DNA of 64,000 nucleotides from Onchidella celtica (Eukaryota; Mollusca; Gastropoda; Systellommatophora; Onchidiidae): the NCBI GenBank assembly GCA_963931925.1, contig OZ007569.1:27196524-27260523 (forward strand), given 5' to 3'. The translations under genes were made by a program, and so were the position numbers. Below are positions 58,201 to 62,420 of the stretch, piece after piece. How positions within the stretch are numbered: position 1 is the first letter of the stretch; every line of letters starts with the position of its first letter. The notes under the pieces are model-generated. The model was not told where the DNA came from. It searched no databases and saw only the letters and a program-made list of their open reading frames with translations.

Positions 58201-60717
58201 AAGTAAAAAATTACAATTTGGATTGTAACAAATTGCAGCATTTTCATATTTTCATTTGCCACCTACAATTTTTTTTCAGTTCTAACTTCACACCTCTGAC
58301 AAATATTAACACCACACTCATATCTTTCTTCACATAACAATCCTTTGGCCACCCTCAGTGCTGCTACATTTCTGATTCACAGTACAATACCATAAACAGT
58401 CTGAGAAAAGCTGACATATCTACATTAACTTGAGGTTAAATCCCAATGGTCAATCTCAAGGGCAGCAAAGCTGTCTTTGTAAATGAAATCTGATTACCAG
58501 TGGGAAAATCAGATGATACAAATTTCCTAAAACTTACCTGTCTATCACAAGTTCAGCACTGACCCCAGGTGATTTTTCAGTCTTGATAGTGACATTTTGC
58601 AGTTTCACCTGAATCCTCGAAGTTACTGAAAAGATTGGATAACGTGAAAGTAATTAGTAAGGATTCAGTTTTGAGGGATTCCACTTTATTTATTTTAATG
58701 CTAGTAATAATGGTTTTTAAAACTTTATGTTGTACATTTTATATGTACATTTTTTATGACAAGACAGCAAATTTTCTAGAAAGTGAGTTACTGAAAGAAG
58801 CACTGAAAAAAACAATGAAAGAAATGGTCCAATATAGGATAACGACCACAACTGTGATGCAAATTACATTGGTTTCTTTTTGCCTTTCAAAAAATCTATA
58901 TTTTGATTTCTTATTACATTTGTAAAAATATGTTGTATTTCATTTAGCTTTCAAAGTAAGTAGTCCAAATTGATTTTTACTTTTTATCATATCGCACTAG
59001 TTATTGTCTAATCTGATGGAGATTGCTCTTCCAAGAATTTTGATACCAAATTTATTATTCTGGCTTAAAGGCTATGAAAGTTATAGCATTTTCAAAAGTG
59101 GAAAAACACACTGAATTTGCTACCTTTTGCAAACTGCACGATAGTCCAACTTTGACCAGCCATAAAATAATGGTTTATTGAGTCATGGCATTAAAAATTC
59201 TTAGTTTCCAAGTCAAGGGGGTGTATATTACGCTCAATTTTTTTCGCAGGGGTACTAATACACGTATCATTCAAGCATCTCATTTTCCATTTTTTTGTCA
59301 TCAAACTTCATCCGACATCATTTTTTTGTGGACTCTTACAGTTACAAATATATATACAAGGGAGACAAAAATAATGTTTATGTTTTTTTTTAATTGAAAA
59401 GGAGGTCAACCATGTCACCATTGACATAGCACTGAGTGTTAGACAAAGGTGACAAAATCAAGCATTGGGTAGGTCTATGAACACAGTTGGTGCAAAGCAC
59501 CAAAACATACCCCATATCTAATCTTGGTAAACCCTTATAATACAAAGCCTGAGGTTCATTTGCATATAATTTTGATCCAGATCTATTAAAGTTTGTGCCA
59601 GTTTCTTGGTCAAAACCTTTTCAATAAATGATTTTTAAAGGAATTTCAAATTAAAACACGATGAAAAATACACTCAATTAAACCTCATTTATCTGGCTTT
59701 CTATGGTGAGTTTTTTCAAACAAGTGCGCTACATCGGCGCTATGCTCTGCGACCCTCTGTTATGAGGGGGTCAATTCGGTATGCGCAGCTCAGAGCGAAA
59801 ACGGCAAGAGTGGCAAAACTATGTCCTGTTCAAGCTATAAAAACACACAGCTAAACACATTAAACAATACAAAAGGAAGTATATTTTGTCAGAGGAAGGA
59901 TTGAACTTTATTTTGATGCAGGGTACATGCCGTTTCACATAAATACACAGCAGTAGCAGCCATGTAATGTTTGCCTAAAATTATGCCAAACAAGATTTCG
60001 CCCCTTTAGCGGGGCAGTTTGGACTACCTATTCAAAGTACTCACTTGAGGAGATGAACTCTGACATTAGCTCCACACTTTCAAATGGAGAAGCTCCTTTT
60101 CCAGCTTCAGAGATCTTTTGTATATCAGCTGCAGCAATATTTGATTTCATGACTTCTTCCACCATTGAAGCTGTCATACTCTCCAGCATAGACTTGACAT
60201 CCAATCCATCATCTAAATCATAAATCCAATACTGTTGTTGATTTTCCATAACTGGAAGACAGCTTAGTTTATATGCAGTTAGAATATAATCATTTACAGA
60301 CCGTGCTATGATCACAATGTGAACTTCAATGTTGTGATTCGACATTACTTTCGATTATGATGCAATCTAAATGTAGGAGAAAACCATAACAACCAGTTTC
60401 TCACAAGGAAAACTGTATACAACAGTCACAGAAACTGCGACTCATTGAACACACCATGCAATTCGATATAATTTTATGAAAATGGCAGAGAAAAAGACAA
60501 GGGAATAAATAAGGTGATGGCATAATAATTCTAATGCTATAATGATGATACCTGTGTCTGTTTCCTTCATTTTGATAATAAGCAAAAGTCCATCCACCAC
60601 CACACTGATGGATTCTGTGGATATTTCAGACCACGGAATCTGAAGATGCAGTGTATCAACATAGCCCTCTGTGAGAGTGAATGGCACATTTACACTTTCA
60701 AGACGCTCATTAATGGC
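2155..60717 (-). CDS. ATG2: ATG2-like autophagy lipid-transfer protein, internal part of gene (22 exons placed)
   Basis: This is a multi-exon gene on the minus strand. ATG2 is a rod-shaped bridge protein that moves phospholipids from the endoplasmic reticulum to the growing phagophore and works with WIPI proteins and ATG9 (family knowledge). Exons, 5' to 3': 60552-60717, 60045-60251, 58538-58625, 57084-57264, 53151-53363, 52495-52591, 51914-52087, 51572-51676, 49444-50137, 44155-44332, 22296-22421, 20909-21085, 20024-20112, 18960-19129, 18621-18726, 17986-18181, 17365-17507, 15562-15701, 14701-14864, 12319-12463, 3977-4176, 2155-2235. Every junction is in phase and GT-AG. Family landmarks are LTEGYVDTLHLQIPW near the N-terminus, NDDQLPGPE, ITIIDRLTNLLNPE, FPIPDLR followed by WWRRN, and LYNR joined to FNNDLLMWEP. 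No stop interrupts it. The chorein-type start and about 600 C-terminal residues are not seen. A and B paralogues of vertebrates cannot be told apart here. Confidence 0.86.
2597..3676 (+). mobile_element. 5'-truncated non-LTR retrotransposon (reverse transcriptase)
   Basis: An open frame runs from 2597 to the stop at 3676 (first Met at 2663, 337 residues). It begins in RT motif A (FIDYSKAFDSV), then motif B (GVRQGCILSPHLFNIY) and motif C (RYADD), and has a conserved tail ending in WRRFCRDI. The endonuclease and the first RT part are missing, which is typical 5' truncation. The frame has no stop, so it is fairly recent. I cannot fix the clade. It lies in the ATG2 intron between W21 and W22, on the opposite strand. 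Confidence 0.9.
3977..4176 (-). CDS. ATG2: ATG2 exon W21
   Basis: Enters in phase 1, ends in phase 0. It codes for GWGPDTPDMLTLVVKTKMDS and ends LNNVK before GTCAGT. The block from DML to NVK matches the ATG2 strand that precedes the next exon. Confidence 0.86.
4605..5208 (-). repeat. 3' LTR of the retrotransposon
   Basis: 604 bases, the partner of 10643-11246. It is followed on the plus side by the polypurine tract of the element. Confidence 0.95.
5209..5225 (-). other. Polypurine tract of the retrotransposon
   Basis: The minus strand reads AAATTGGGGAGTTG immediately before the 3' LTR, the expected place and composition for plus-strand priming. Confidence 0.7.
5226..5976 (-). other. Non-coding 3' region of the retrotransposon
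   Basis: About 750 bases between the RNase H stop and the polypurine tract. No envelope-like or other ORF of note is visible on either strand. Confidence 0.7.
5977..6192 (-). pseudogene. Out-of-frame end of RNase H of the retrotransposon
   Basis: This frame holds the second half of RNase H, including LQTDHRSLEFL and IHYVKGRENVCADFLSR, and ends at the natural stop. It overlaps the end of the main ORF in a different frame. The break is one base and is probably recent, as no other damage is seen in the pol region. Confidence 0.85.
6128..10534 (-). CDS. Gag-Pol polyprotein of the Gmr1-like element (frameshifted in RNase H)
   Basis: A single ORF of 1468 residues starting 109 bases inside the 5' LTR. 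Residues 30-95 are a charged coiled coil with repeated QEKEAER. A gag domain covers about 115-280. Two CCHC zinc knuckles lie at 306-345. An aspartic protease has DTGC at 431-434. The integrase has its zinc site (H615, H622, C652, C655), a D685, D745, E781 catalytic triad, and a GPY-type C-terminal module at 922-924. A linker of about 110 residues follows. Reverse transcriptase has IDYRR and YVDD (1252-1255). RNase H begins with TDAS near 1402. The last 20 residues are out of frame: a one-base shift near 6190 cuts RNase H, and the matching reading frame continues at 5977-6192. Confidence 0.95.
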   Translation of the reverse strand: MSEVIGRLSQEADAMELTGQERRDYLREGLERERQLEAQRQEKEAERQAHEKEAERQEKEAERQEKEAERQEKEAERQLEREKMNHELEIERMRQQRGGNDSAQKTDDHASSKRPKLPAFQDKKDDLDSWLLRFERFAETAEWPRSTWTTSLSALLTGRALECFCRLPIDEANDYDKVKEALQKRYNLSEDGYRLMFRQGKPEDGEDVGMFLTRIKTYLERWIKLSKTEETYEGVRDLFVREQFMDACPPDLATHVRERKPKTLQDIADSAEAYLVARNRTLSGSARLQSRPVRQRPNGDRSPQVCHRCQRPGHKATECRAKLNDKGELKCYLCGKPGHVRRMCPAQKDMGRGKPNKAAAAVVIAADESSRQDVTTADTSINVQAVMKDGKLQLAVPVTCGGCSDGRTVEKLKLPVMKGLIGNRAVDVLRDTGCEGVVVRRALVDDGQLTGGKKLIARIDNSLLAAEEAVIDVKTPYLTGKVTALCLPETICDLVVGNVDGAKDPYDPDTEVMVGAVTTRAQEKRKDRSTSLKVPRAERHAGVDREELIRLQEEDEVIRKLEQKKIPTNRGNKSVHFEKHGGVLYRIYKDLRQATVIRQVVLPEKLREYVLSVAHDSIVGGHLGVKKTKDRVMSNFYWPGIEGDVARYCRSCDICQRTVNKGATPKVHLQSMPVVDVPFRRVAVDLVGPIGPPSEGGHRYILVYIDYATRYPEATPLKKIDAETVAEALVNIYSRLGVPEEILSDQGTQFMSDVMKETNRLLGIRQSTTTVYHPMCNGLVERFNGTLKKTLRRLCAEQPKQWHRYINPLLFAYREVPQESTKFAPFELLYGRTVRGPMHILRQLWTKDVEEPETKTSYQYVMELRERLEDTWKLATEELSKAQGRQKTYYDRKARERKFRPGDEVLVLLPTNTNKLLVQWKGPYKVVSVVGVNDYRVKMGAKEKTLHANLLKRYIPRTSKAAAVAMEPRPIVTEMCGMDNSRRDTTPEHVNAIKDGGGDSAESGLAEDDMMDKSQPVESAGMTVIEDCDLEGDNGGTTEDLADLGSWDQNEGYRDVQYGTQLTSEQRQELCDVVKNYQHVFTNLPGCCQLGEHRIDLTTEVPVRQRPYPVPYAMRDSLKEELSTMERLGIIRRSSSAYASPIVVVKKKDGSNRVCIDYRRLNKITVFDPHPTAAPSEVFQSLSRGKLFSRIDLSKGYWQVKVQEQDIPKTAFVTMGEHYEFIRMPFGMMNSGATLNRIVKPLIRGMNNVTAYVDDLLIHTETFDEHVKTLKDLLQRMDQAGLTARPSKCLIGTSEVDFVGHLVGEGMIGLLEENVCKVRDAPRPTTKKEVKAFLGLVGYYHEFIPNFSAIASPLSDLLRKGQPNIVQWDETQEKAYTSLKNVIISKPVLCLPDFSKEFVLATDASDRGLGASLMQEHEGKLYPVAYASRKLLPRETKYSVSERECLAIVLGCKKVYFVFVWKGVCAPN
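10310..10440 (-). repeat. Tandem repeat inside the gag coiled coil
   Basis: A unit near 21 to 24 bases, coding for about EKEAERQ, is repeated several times. The copies are nearly identical in DNA, so the array probably expanded recently and may vary in number between insertions. Confidence 0.8.
10622..10639 (-). other. Primer binding site matching tRNA-Pro
   Basis: Three bases inside the 5' LTR, the minus strand reads TGGGGGCTCGTCCGGGAT. This is the 18-base site complementary to the 3' end of tRNA-Pro, the same primer type used by gammaretroviruses. Confidence 0.85.
10643..11246 (-). repeat. 5' LTR of the retrotransposon
   Basis: 604 bases. On the minus strand a TATATATA-type box lies near 10893-10903. 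It differs from the other LTR at three places seen by eye: A instead of G near 10866, G instead of A near 10927 and T instead of C near 10949. Confidence 0.95.
12030..12240. repeat. Diverged tandem duplication beside TTAA copy 1
   Basis: The block with GTGAAATTCTACTGAT, ATAAATGCCTAAA and AATCAAAATAAAGAG-like sequence near 12036-12110 is repeated at 12172-12240. The left flank of the transposon (TTAGCAATTAAGTCTCAAAA, 4212-4231) matches 12116-12135. The transposon therefore sits within one unit of the duplication. Confidence 0.7.
12319..12463 (-). CDS. ATG2: ATG2 exon W20
   Basis: Enters in phase 0, leaves in phase 1. It codes for VHAEMMLTVKDGLLFSVNQH and LKYLCLQVNRAQLYHN, matching the strand pair after GRLLAVIP. 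The intron that follows is 8.1 kb, nearly all of it nested mobile elements. Confidence 0.88.
12994..14121 (+). mobile_element. TTAA element, family CCCCTTCGATCC, internally deleted
   Basis: TTAA at 12994-12997 and 14118-14121. The ends CCCCTTCGATCCC and, inward from the right, TCCTTTCACTACG are partly similar. A perfect 19-base palindrome TGACGTACCTGGTACGTCA lies at 13015-13033, with weaker copies near 13064 and 13120. An ORF remnant follows on the plus strand. It lies in the ATG2 intron between exons W19 and W20. Confidence 0.72.
13332..13701 (+). pseudogene. Transposase N-terminal remnant, frameshifted
   Basis: From an ATG at 13332 the frame reads MASGSGKRERIPLSELDVVR and an acidic stretch. 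It then shifts at a T run near 13410 and continues as SDSVCDYVLSRIEESDSTTS, a serine-rich region, a lysine-rich patch, and LNLACALADASGFITP before a stop. The composition fits a piggyBac-like N-terminus without the catalytic part. Confidence 0.5.
14255..14543 (+). mobile_element. Short 3' end of an RTE-like LINE with target duplication
   Basis: Only the C-terminal tail of the reverse transcriptase ORF remains (RRRWRWIGHTLRRPGNS then GKRSRGRPRGTWRR). It ends in a GATGATG microsatellite, usual for RTE-type elements. A 13-base direct repeat ATGGTAAAGATGA (14242-14254 and 14544-14556) borders it. Confidence 0.85.
14701..14864 (-). CDS. ATG2: ATG2 exon W19
   Basis: Enters in phase 1, ends in phase 0. 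An acidic run (NESESEDDESMHYS) is followed by LNKMCFSLNIGNGRLLAVIP. In vertebrate ATG2 this acidic stretch lies in the region that binds WIPI4 and Atg8 proteins; no certain LIR motif can be read here. Confidence 0.88.
15562..15701 (-). CDS. ATG2: ATG2 exon W18
   Basis: Enters in phase 2, leaves in phase 1. It starts FNNDLLMWEPQPPRARTY, which completes the LYNR-x-NNDLLMWEP motif of ATG2 split across this intron. Confidence 0.92.
16698..16797. mobile_element. 96-base TA-flanked hairpin element (mariner-type MITE candidate)
   Basis: TA at 16698-16699 and 16796-16797 borders inverted ends GGGGACCGTGG and CCACGGTCCCC. The centre also has an inverted pair GAGCAGT and ACTGCTC, so the strand can fold back almost fully. 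It has no coding capacity. Confidence 0.65.
17365..17507 (-). CDS. ATG2: ATG2 exon W17
   Basis: Enters in phase 0, leaves in phase 2. It codes for MVMPGDSAELKEFRDKSTN and finishes KDFLELLYNR. The pattern PGD-x-AEL through LYNR is clear ATG2 sequence. Confidence 0.9.
17986..18181 (-). CDS. ATG2: ATG2 exon W16
   Basis: Enters in phase 2, ends in phase 0. It codes for LVVNVSKKSNSALDAEEESD and a serine and acidic loop ending NPANDE. The equivalent place in relatives is also a disordered insert. Confidence 0.8.
18621..18726 (-). CDS. ATG2: ATG2 exon W15
   Basis: Enters in phase 1, leaves in phase 2 (donor GTAACA). It codes for AYLQEDINTQPILFGEVTVE and ends in DENHFNWP. A long reading frame lies between this exon and the next, but it carries a stop when read in the required phase, so the two exons join directly. 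Confidence 0.82.
18960..19129 (-). CDS. ATG2: ATG2 exon W14 (FPIPDLR block)
   Basis: Enters in phase 2, leaves in phase 1. It codes for RFPIPDLRVDPPAQTQDWWR then NLHKEILLLEMEAPEV. The pattern RFPI-x-DLR followed by WW about ten residues later is a diagnostic ATG2 signature. Confidence 0.92.
19276..19966 (-). mobile_element. TTAA element, family CCACTAGAT, internally deleted
   Basis: TTAA at 19276-19279 and 19963-19966, with identical inverted ends CCACTAGAT. It is 683 bases long. It lies in the ATG2 intron between exons W13 and W14. Confidence 0.82.
19550..19753 (-). pseudogene. Transposase N-terminal remnant
   Basis: The ORF reads MAFNFLKSLVASGDFHQDNE, an acidic stretch (DLDEGEYSESDVELDLDD), and a serine and arginine end coded by repeated AGATCT. 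It starts close to the right inverted end, as expected for the first exon of a transposon. The rest is deleted. Confidence 0.5.
20024..20112 (-). CDS. ATG2: ATG2 exon W13
   Basis: Enters in phase 0, leaves in phase 2. It codes for IDEVIKDEQGNGSIQPSIKA and then VHATLRV, leading directly into FPIPDLR in the next exon. Confidence 0.85.
20909..21085 (-). CDS. ATG2: ATG2 exon W12
   Basis: Phase 0 on both sides, 59 codons. It codes for IVSLSFDLGKLTSEVDITII followed by DRLTNLLNPE, one of the best conserved ATG2 stretches. A glycine, serine and asparagine-rich tail follows before GTGAGT. Confidence 0.9.
22296..22421 (-). CDS. ATG2: ATG2 exon W11
   Basis: Phase 0 on both sides, 42 codons, with acceptor TGCCTGCAG and donor GTAAAA. 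It starts LLMFDVNGLSDMNTQYDPRA and ends LSLSVDSIQ. It continues the block that began in the previous exon 21.7 kb away. Confidence 0.84.
24687..24733. repeat. Copy 1 of a 45-base dispersed repeat
   Basis: TATGACCACGTGAAGAAACT and the following GCCTGTTGGAATTTGCTG recur at 27071-27115 with about two differences. No inverted ends are visible around either copy. Confidence 0.7.
27071..27115. repeat. Copy 2 of the 45-base dispersed repeat
   Basis: Partner of 24687-24733 in the same orientation, 2.4 kb away within the large ATG2 intron. Confidence 0.7.
31145..31495. repeat. ATCT microsatellites within a three-copy larger repeat
   Basis: Long ATCT runs (31145-31163, 31215-31297, 31372-31410) alternate with a unit starting GAAAAACGTCGACCATCA (31164, 31321) and, more diverged, GAAACTTCGACCATCATA (31461). 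Just before the third copy the repeat turns into its complement (GATA, 31429-31460), so the DNA can form a hairpin. Confidence 0.85.
34031..34043 (+). other. Probable splice acceptor before the LRR gene start
   Basis: A pyrimidine tract ending TTCTTTTCCAG leaves only two bases before the ATG at 34044. This suggests that the 5' untranslated part lies in an upstream exon that I could not locate. Confidence 0.6.
34044..36617 (+). CDS. LRR-FN3 single-pass membrane protein, nested in an ATG2 intron
   Basis: An uninterrupted ORF of 857 residues. Residues 1-25 are a signal peptide. A cysteine cap follows (C29, C39, C41, C59). Leucine-rich repeats span about 75-510, with clear units such as IQKLDLSHNQIDSL and LNTLDLSENDI. 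The C-terminal cap has C517, C519, C543 and C558. After a threonine-rich linker (571-585), an FN3-like domain covers about 586-675. One membrane helix spans 692-718. The 139-residue tail has YKVM (797-800), YEND, PPAY (832-835) and YDEV motifs and ends EIIL, a possible class II PDZ ligand. The layout resembles adhesion or guidance receptors such as FLRT, but I cannot name it; there is no TIR or kinase domain. The sequence TTCTTTTCCAG ends two bases before the ATG, so a spliced 5' untranslated exon is likely. Confidence 0.9.
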   Translation: MATPQFRVLTQLILILLTFSNVLSQISECLTMNNVFPNCSCEAALNDQGQETLYPAVDCSGLGLTQVPVPATSYTKLIYEVRLNNNTIVNLGSDILNNLQIRKLDFSGNAIRSVDNHTFRALSPHLMILHLDGDSASPPPKAAFLHLTSVEELVLRNFAVQDLDDSAEHNYFLPLTNLKVLTLDNWGILSIAENSFRGPLKLLSLSLLRQPMPFLPIDMLHSPELKELQELKISHGSLNELSQSAFSKLDRIQKLDLSHNQIDSLQDDCFMDVGDTLLELDLSSNILNNNRPSSLIGLKGLTNLEKLDMSSNLLRGVPDFSQLATTKMLKLHLNNNQITELQENSFVGVADKLNTLDLSENDIRIMNNNSFNGVTQLEVLSLTNSPHNTGLPLPLPVSLLGSKATLKQLYLTGQRISIPSLWAIIGDFTQLEVLDLAKTQLNNIPNMAFEALKQLKSLDLTENALPGLTQRSLIGPRDTLNQLYLSSNSISTLPSCLFYQYTSYPITMTLKGNDLECDCNLKWLWTRIKNATIKFSPGHGATCKDNQLLESKQLNDFCTGHHIDPPCEEHYTTPLTTTTTIRPPPVLSIMFEKIATTTITVKWTLSNTDQLNKFKVEVMSMFMVSEYENDNIDRSKTQETVQGLLLGVSHDVCVTAYFDDIPSVTKCDKANTLGGATTRKPEGQTGSDSEDIGIIVGAVIGGVVLLVIVTAIVYLVFIRPRPKKSASNNVSRQPRNFSKAELPSMSTDTRSFARPHRSANASAPDQRDGMQVVAISDGQTSNGRVGRAQMLTSDGSYKVMGDNRSAHPSSVGQSSYENDRGSLPPTPPVVQPPAYYNNDAFQSDQYDEVEPQKEIIL
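38577..38676. repeat. 36-base minisatellite, about three copies
   Basis: The units start at about 38577, 38614 and 38650 with the core GCTGTTGTTGTGGTGATACA and differ by a few bases. It lies in the putative 3' untranslated region of the LRR gene or just after it. Confidence 0.8.
38853..38858 (+). terminator. Candidate polyadenylation signal of the LRR gene
   Basis: AATAAA lies 2.2 kb after the stop codon at 36617. A second AATAAA is at 39530-39535, followed by an A-rich run. Either could end a long 3' untranslated region; nothing else nearby on this strand needs one. Confidence 0.35.
39905..40140. repeat. GA-rich low-complexity tract with a short duplication
   Basis: The unit GAGACAAGCAAGAGAAGAGA occurs twice (about 39920 and 39958) and GAGAGAGA runs follow at 39979 and 40081. 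The long minus-strand reading frame here is a by-product of this composition. Confidence 0.7.
44155..44332 (-). CDS. ATG2: ATG2 exon W10
   Basis: Enters in phase 2, ends in phase 0 before GTAAGT. It codes for KLKITFGTLEVIECLFDC and PKLPQYSE, matching the ATG2 strand-turn block that reads like F-G-x-x-E-x-x-E-C-L. The following 21.7-kb intron contains another gene on the opposite strand. Confidence 0.85.
44333..47348. other. ATG2 intron, non-repeat part
   Basis: Intron between exons W10 and W9, before TTAA copy 2. It has a G run at 45491-45501 and 19 C at 46493-46511. Nothing else is supported. Confidence 0.6.
47190..47290. repeat. AAT microsatellite with short dispersed-repeat motif
   Basis: An (AAT)n run is followed by ATTTATATAGCGCATTTCC and GCGCTTTACAA, a pair common in dispersed repeats of marine invertebrates, then a CT-rich stretch. 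It lies just left of TTAA copy 2. Confidence 0.6.
47349..49153. mobile_element. TTAA element, family CCCTCGTCC, copy 2
   Basis: TTAA at 47349-47352 and 49150-49153. The ends are CCCTCGTCCTGTG and CACGTGGGACGAGG. It is about 1.07 kb once the nested 720-base element at 48282-49001 is removed. Internal sequence matches the other copies along its whole length. Confidence 0.85.
48278..49005. mobile_element. Nested TTAA element, family GGGGAGGAGCGG
   Basis: TTAA at 48278-48281 and 49002-49005 borders a 720-base insertion with perfect inverted ends GGGGAGGAGCGG and CCGCTCCTCCCC. The other copies of the host element lack it. Inside, a unit of about 143 bases occurs twice in direct order (48341-48483 and 48521-48663). 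No ORF is evident. Confidence 0.88.
49444..50137 (-). CDS. ATG2: ATG2 exon W9 (largest exon)
   Basis: Enters in phase 1, leaves in phase 2, 694 bases. The first part (VERSNSRAWDDPTVESQRVN then LTIPFFTVTVLLEDPEP) is folded groove sequence. The middle is a long serine, proline and acidic linker with DDSDSDDDEEYHDSGDY. The end (FEEMAKLETRKPLHQLRDK) is helical. One large exon with a disordered insert is common in ATG2 genes. Confidence 0.85.
51220..51252 (-). CDS. ATG2: Candidate 33-base ATG2 cassette exon
   Basis: Eleven codons (STFSHGKKSK core) bordered by TTATCCTACAG and GTAAAT. Both ends are phase 1, exactly the phase of the neighbouring exons W8 and W9, so it can be included or skipped without a frame change. 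The basic peptide would add a charged loop between two acidic, serine-rich stretches. It rests on splice signals and phase alone. Confidence 0.45.
51572..51676 (-). CDS. ATG2: ATG2 exon W8
   Basis: Phase 1 on both sides, 35 codons, with acceptor ATTTACAG and donor GTGAGT. It codes for DSLLSEDDMFFSAYPSANRS, an acidic then serine-rich loop typical of the disordered segment here in ATG2 proteins. Confidence 0.8.
51914..52087 (-). CDS. ATG2: ATG2 exon W7
   Basis: Phase 1 on both sides, 58 codons. It codes for PMTDEDFEMCRRAAMEEERQ and LTMEKHLEMMQGATA. The charged helix and linker fit the ATG2 middle region. Low sequence conservation makes this exon weaker on its own; the phase chain supports it. 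Confidence 0.8.
52495..52591 (-). CDS. ATG2: ATG2 exon W6
   Basis: Enters in phase 0, leaves in phase 1. It codes for VDVAWNMESLHVFMSPKLIS and then LASKLLNADSASG, the strand-helix pair that in ATG2 follows the LPGP block. Confidence 0.86.
53151..53363 (-). CDS. ATG2: ATG2 exon W5
   Basis: Phase 0 on both sides, 71 codons. It ends TQTVTIQIKNDDQLPGPE before GTGAGT. The block I-K-x-N-x-x-LPGP is a strong ATG2 family marker. The serine-rich first half is variable between species. Confidence 0.88.
54602..56624. mobile_element. DNA transposon-like insertion with 13-base inverted ends
   Basis: The inverted ends are CATAGCTGCCAAC (54608-54620) and GTTGGCAGCTATG (56606-56618), flanked by a direct repeat AAACTA (54602-54607, 56619-56624). 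The 2011-base insert breaks the host repeat copy exactly. Near its right end GTATTT and ACGTACTGG occur more than once. The six-base duplication does not fit a class I can name with confidence. It carries a smaller TTAA element. Confidence 0.72.
54765..55418 (-). mobile_element. TTAA element, family CACATTTCCTCCC, innermost of a three-deep nest
   Basis: TTAA at 54765-54768 and 55415-55418. The ends are CACTATTCCTCCC and, inward from the right, CACATTTCCTCCC. Two perfect 17-base palindromes AACGGGTAATACCCGTT lie at 55338-55354 and 55382-55398. An acidic, serine-rich reading frame on the minus strand (about 55030-55196, with MDSDSNEEMMEDDSNEE) looks like a transposase N-terminus. Confidence 0.8.
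57084..57264 (-). CDS. ATG2: ATG2 exon W4
   Basis: Enters in phase 2 and ends in phase 0 (donor ATG followed by GTATTT). It codes for LEYYDKDSSTSKEKQPNLPP and then VLEISKVAVNFEEVW. A truncated TTAA-type repeat ends only about 55 bases from its donor side. Confidence 0.82.
57265..60044. other. ATG2 introns around exon W3
   Basis: Apart from exon W3 (58538-58625), the sequence is AT-rich intron. I see no mobile element or second gene. Confidence 0.6.
58538..58625 (-). CDS. ATG2: ATG2 exon W3
   Basis: Enters in phase 1, leaves in phase 2, with acceptor CTTTTCAG and donor GTAAGT. It codes for TSRIQVKLQNVTIKTEKSPG followed by SAELVID, a beta-strand pair of the lipid-transfer groove. Confidence 0.84.
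60045..60251 (-). CDS. ATG2: ATG2 exon W2
   Basis: Phase 1 at both ends, with acceptor CTTCCAG and donor GTGAGT. It codes for YWIYDLDDGLDVKSMLESMT and ends in ASPFESVELMSEFISS. This matches the helical, poorly conserved stretch of ATG2 that precedes the beta-strand TSRIQVKLQNVTI of the next exon. Confidence 0.83.
60552..60717 (-). CDS. ATG2: ATG2 exon W1 (N-terminal region)
   Basis: Frame 0 at its acceptor (TTTCCAG) and phase 1 at its donor (GTATCA). It begins AINERLESVNVPFTLTEG and holds LQIPWSEI, the first conserved block after the chorein entry segment of ATG2. The exon before it, coding roughly 55 residues in relatives, was not found downstream of 64000 on this strand. Confidence 0.85.
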
Positions 60718-61293
60718 CTGGAAAGTAAATTTAAAAAATGCATTAAACCAAGTTGGAAATGATCTTTGCAAGTTCTTGTCATATATTCACACTACCAAGT
60801 GAGAGTTAATTTGGAGGAGTTCCATTTGGGGTACATTATAGGGATACTATAAGGACATGACTTTAGGAACGTCTGTGAGCGGAAGGTCGCAGAGGGGCAG
60901 CACCCCCTTGGCAAGTTACGTTTTCTTGGTGGATGTTTTTGTAGTAAATGCGGGGCTTGGCAATTAACACTCAGAACATGAAATATACACCTGACAAAAA
61001 CTCTGTAACTTCTTCCATTAATTTAAAGTCTTAAATGAAGCATGAACCTTTACCATACCTCAGCAGTGCACTTTTATATTCTATCAGCGGATAACAAAAT
61101 TTCAGTCATTCTAATAAAGCTGTGAAATCAATAAAGTGTAACATTCGCCATGAAATCCTCCCACAAGCCCACTGGTCAGTCAATAAAGTTCACTTCTCAG
61201 ACATTAACGAGATGTGCTGATAATTCGCTTCTTCAGCAGTTATTCCATGTGAGTTACACAACTTTAGTTGGGCACACATTTCATGTTCTGAGT

Positions 61294-62420
61294 GTAAACC
61301 CTTGTCCTGTGGCAGGCCACTATATTGGCCTCCTCGCGCAACACGCGAGGCATGCAACGCCAATATTGTGGACGACATACTGCAAACCAGGTCCTGCGGG
61401 AGGCCAATATATTGTACAGCAACGCTACTCCTTGTATTTTGTTTATTCGGTTGCCGCGACTATCGTTTTTTCCATGTTTTTTTTTTTCCACACTATTTTC
61501 GCTTCTTTATCTATCCTGCCACCCCTACTATGTCTAACACAGTGGCATCGTCCAATTACATTTATTAGGATGCAACTATTCATAATTATTCGTCATACTT
61601 ATGTAGTAGTATTGACGGTCCTGAAGTTCGAACTGGGGAAAATCTTGGGGAAACTTTTGACTTTGATGCTGATTGTCATCTACATGTGAAATGAGAAGAA
61701 AGGGGTCATCTGTGTATTTGAGAAACTGTTCTATGTCTGTAATGATGAATTCTGATGTAATACTAGGGCATGCTGCATAAGGGCCTCTGTCGGTAGGTTT
61801 TCCATCAAAGAAAACTGGGAGAAAATGATCGACTTTGTTGTTGGTCTTTGTCCTTATTTGATGAGGTAATTAGAGAGATATTGTGTTGCTTTCTTTAAAT
61901 CGTTTTTCAGTACATGTATGTATTCTACAAGCTGGAAATAAAATCTCTTGCTAAATGTGTGTGAAGAAAATTAACATCACTGTACATGGAACTTTCACAT
62001 AGTGGAGAAGGGAGGAAGCAATGTCACGATACATGTGGTTAGTAAATTAAGTGCCTGTCTTAAAAAATAATTTACCTGAATGGCCTGACTTAGGGACAAA
62101 AAAAAAGGCGCAGAGCTCTTGGGAAAGGGTAAAACGTGTGTTAAGTGGCATGTAAATGCAGAAAATTCTTGATTATGGGCCTTCTATTTAACAACAGAAC
62201 TTTCTGCACCTCATCATAAGTACTTTATCCACATTTCATAGGGGTCCCTTATGATTTATCCACCAGTGGTGTTGTTATCGTGCCCTAAAGTAGCATGATA
62301 CACATGTTCAAAAGGACCTGATTGACCCCAGGTTATCGGCAACATGTGAATGATCGACTGACTCAGTGGCTGGCTGTATCCCCACACAGGGCTTTACATG
62401 GACAAGTTCACCCCCCCCCC
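61294..62420. mobile_element. TTAA element, family CCCTCGTCC, copy 4, worn ends
   Basis: Homology starts at AAACCCTTGTCCTGTGG and runs for about 1.1 kb to ACATGGACAAGTTCA, where a run of ten C follows. The left TTAA is mutated and the right end is not recognisable. It has the same internal order as the other copies. Confidence 0.78.
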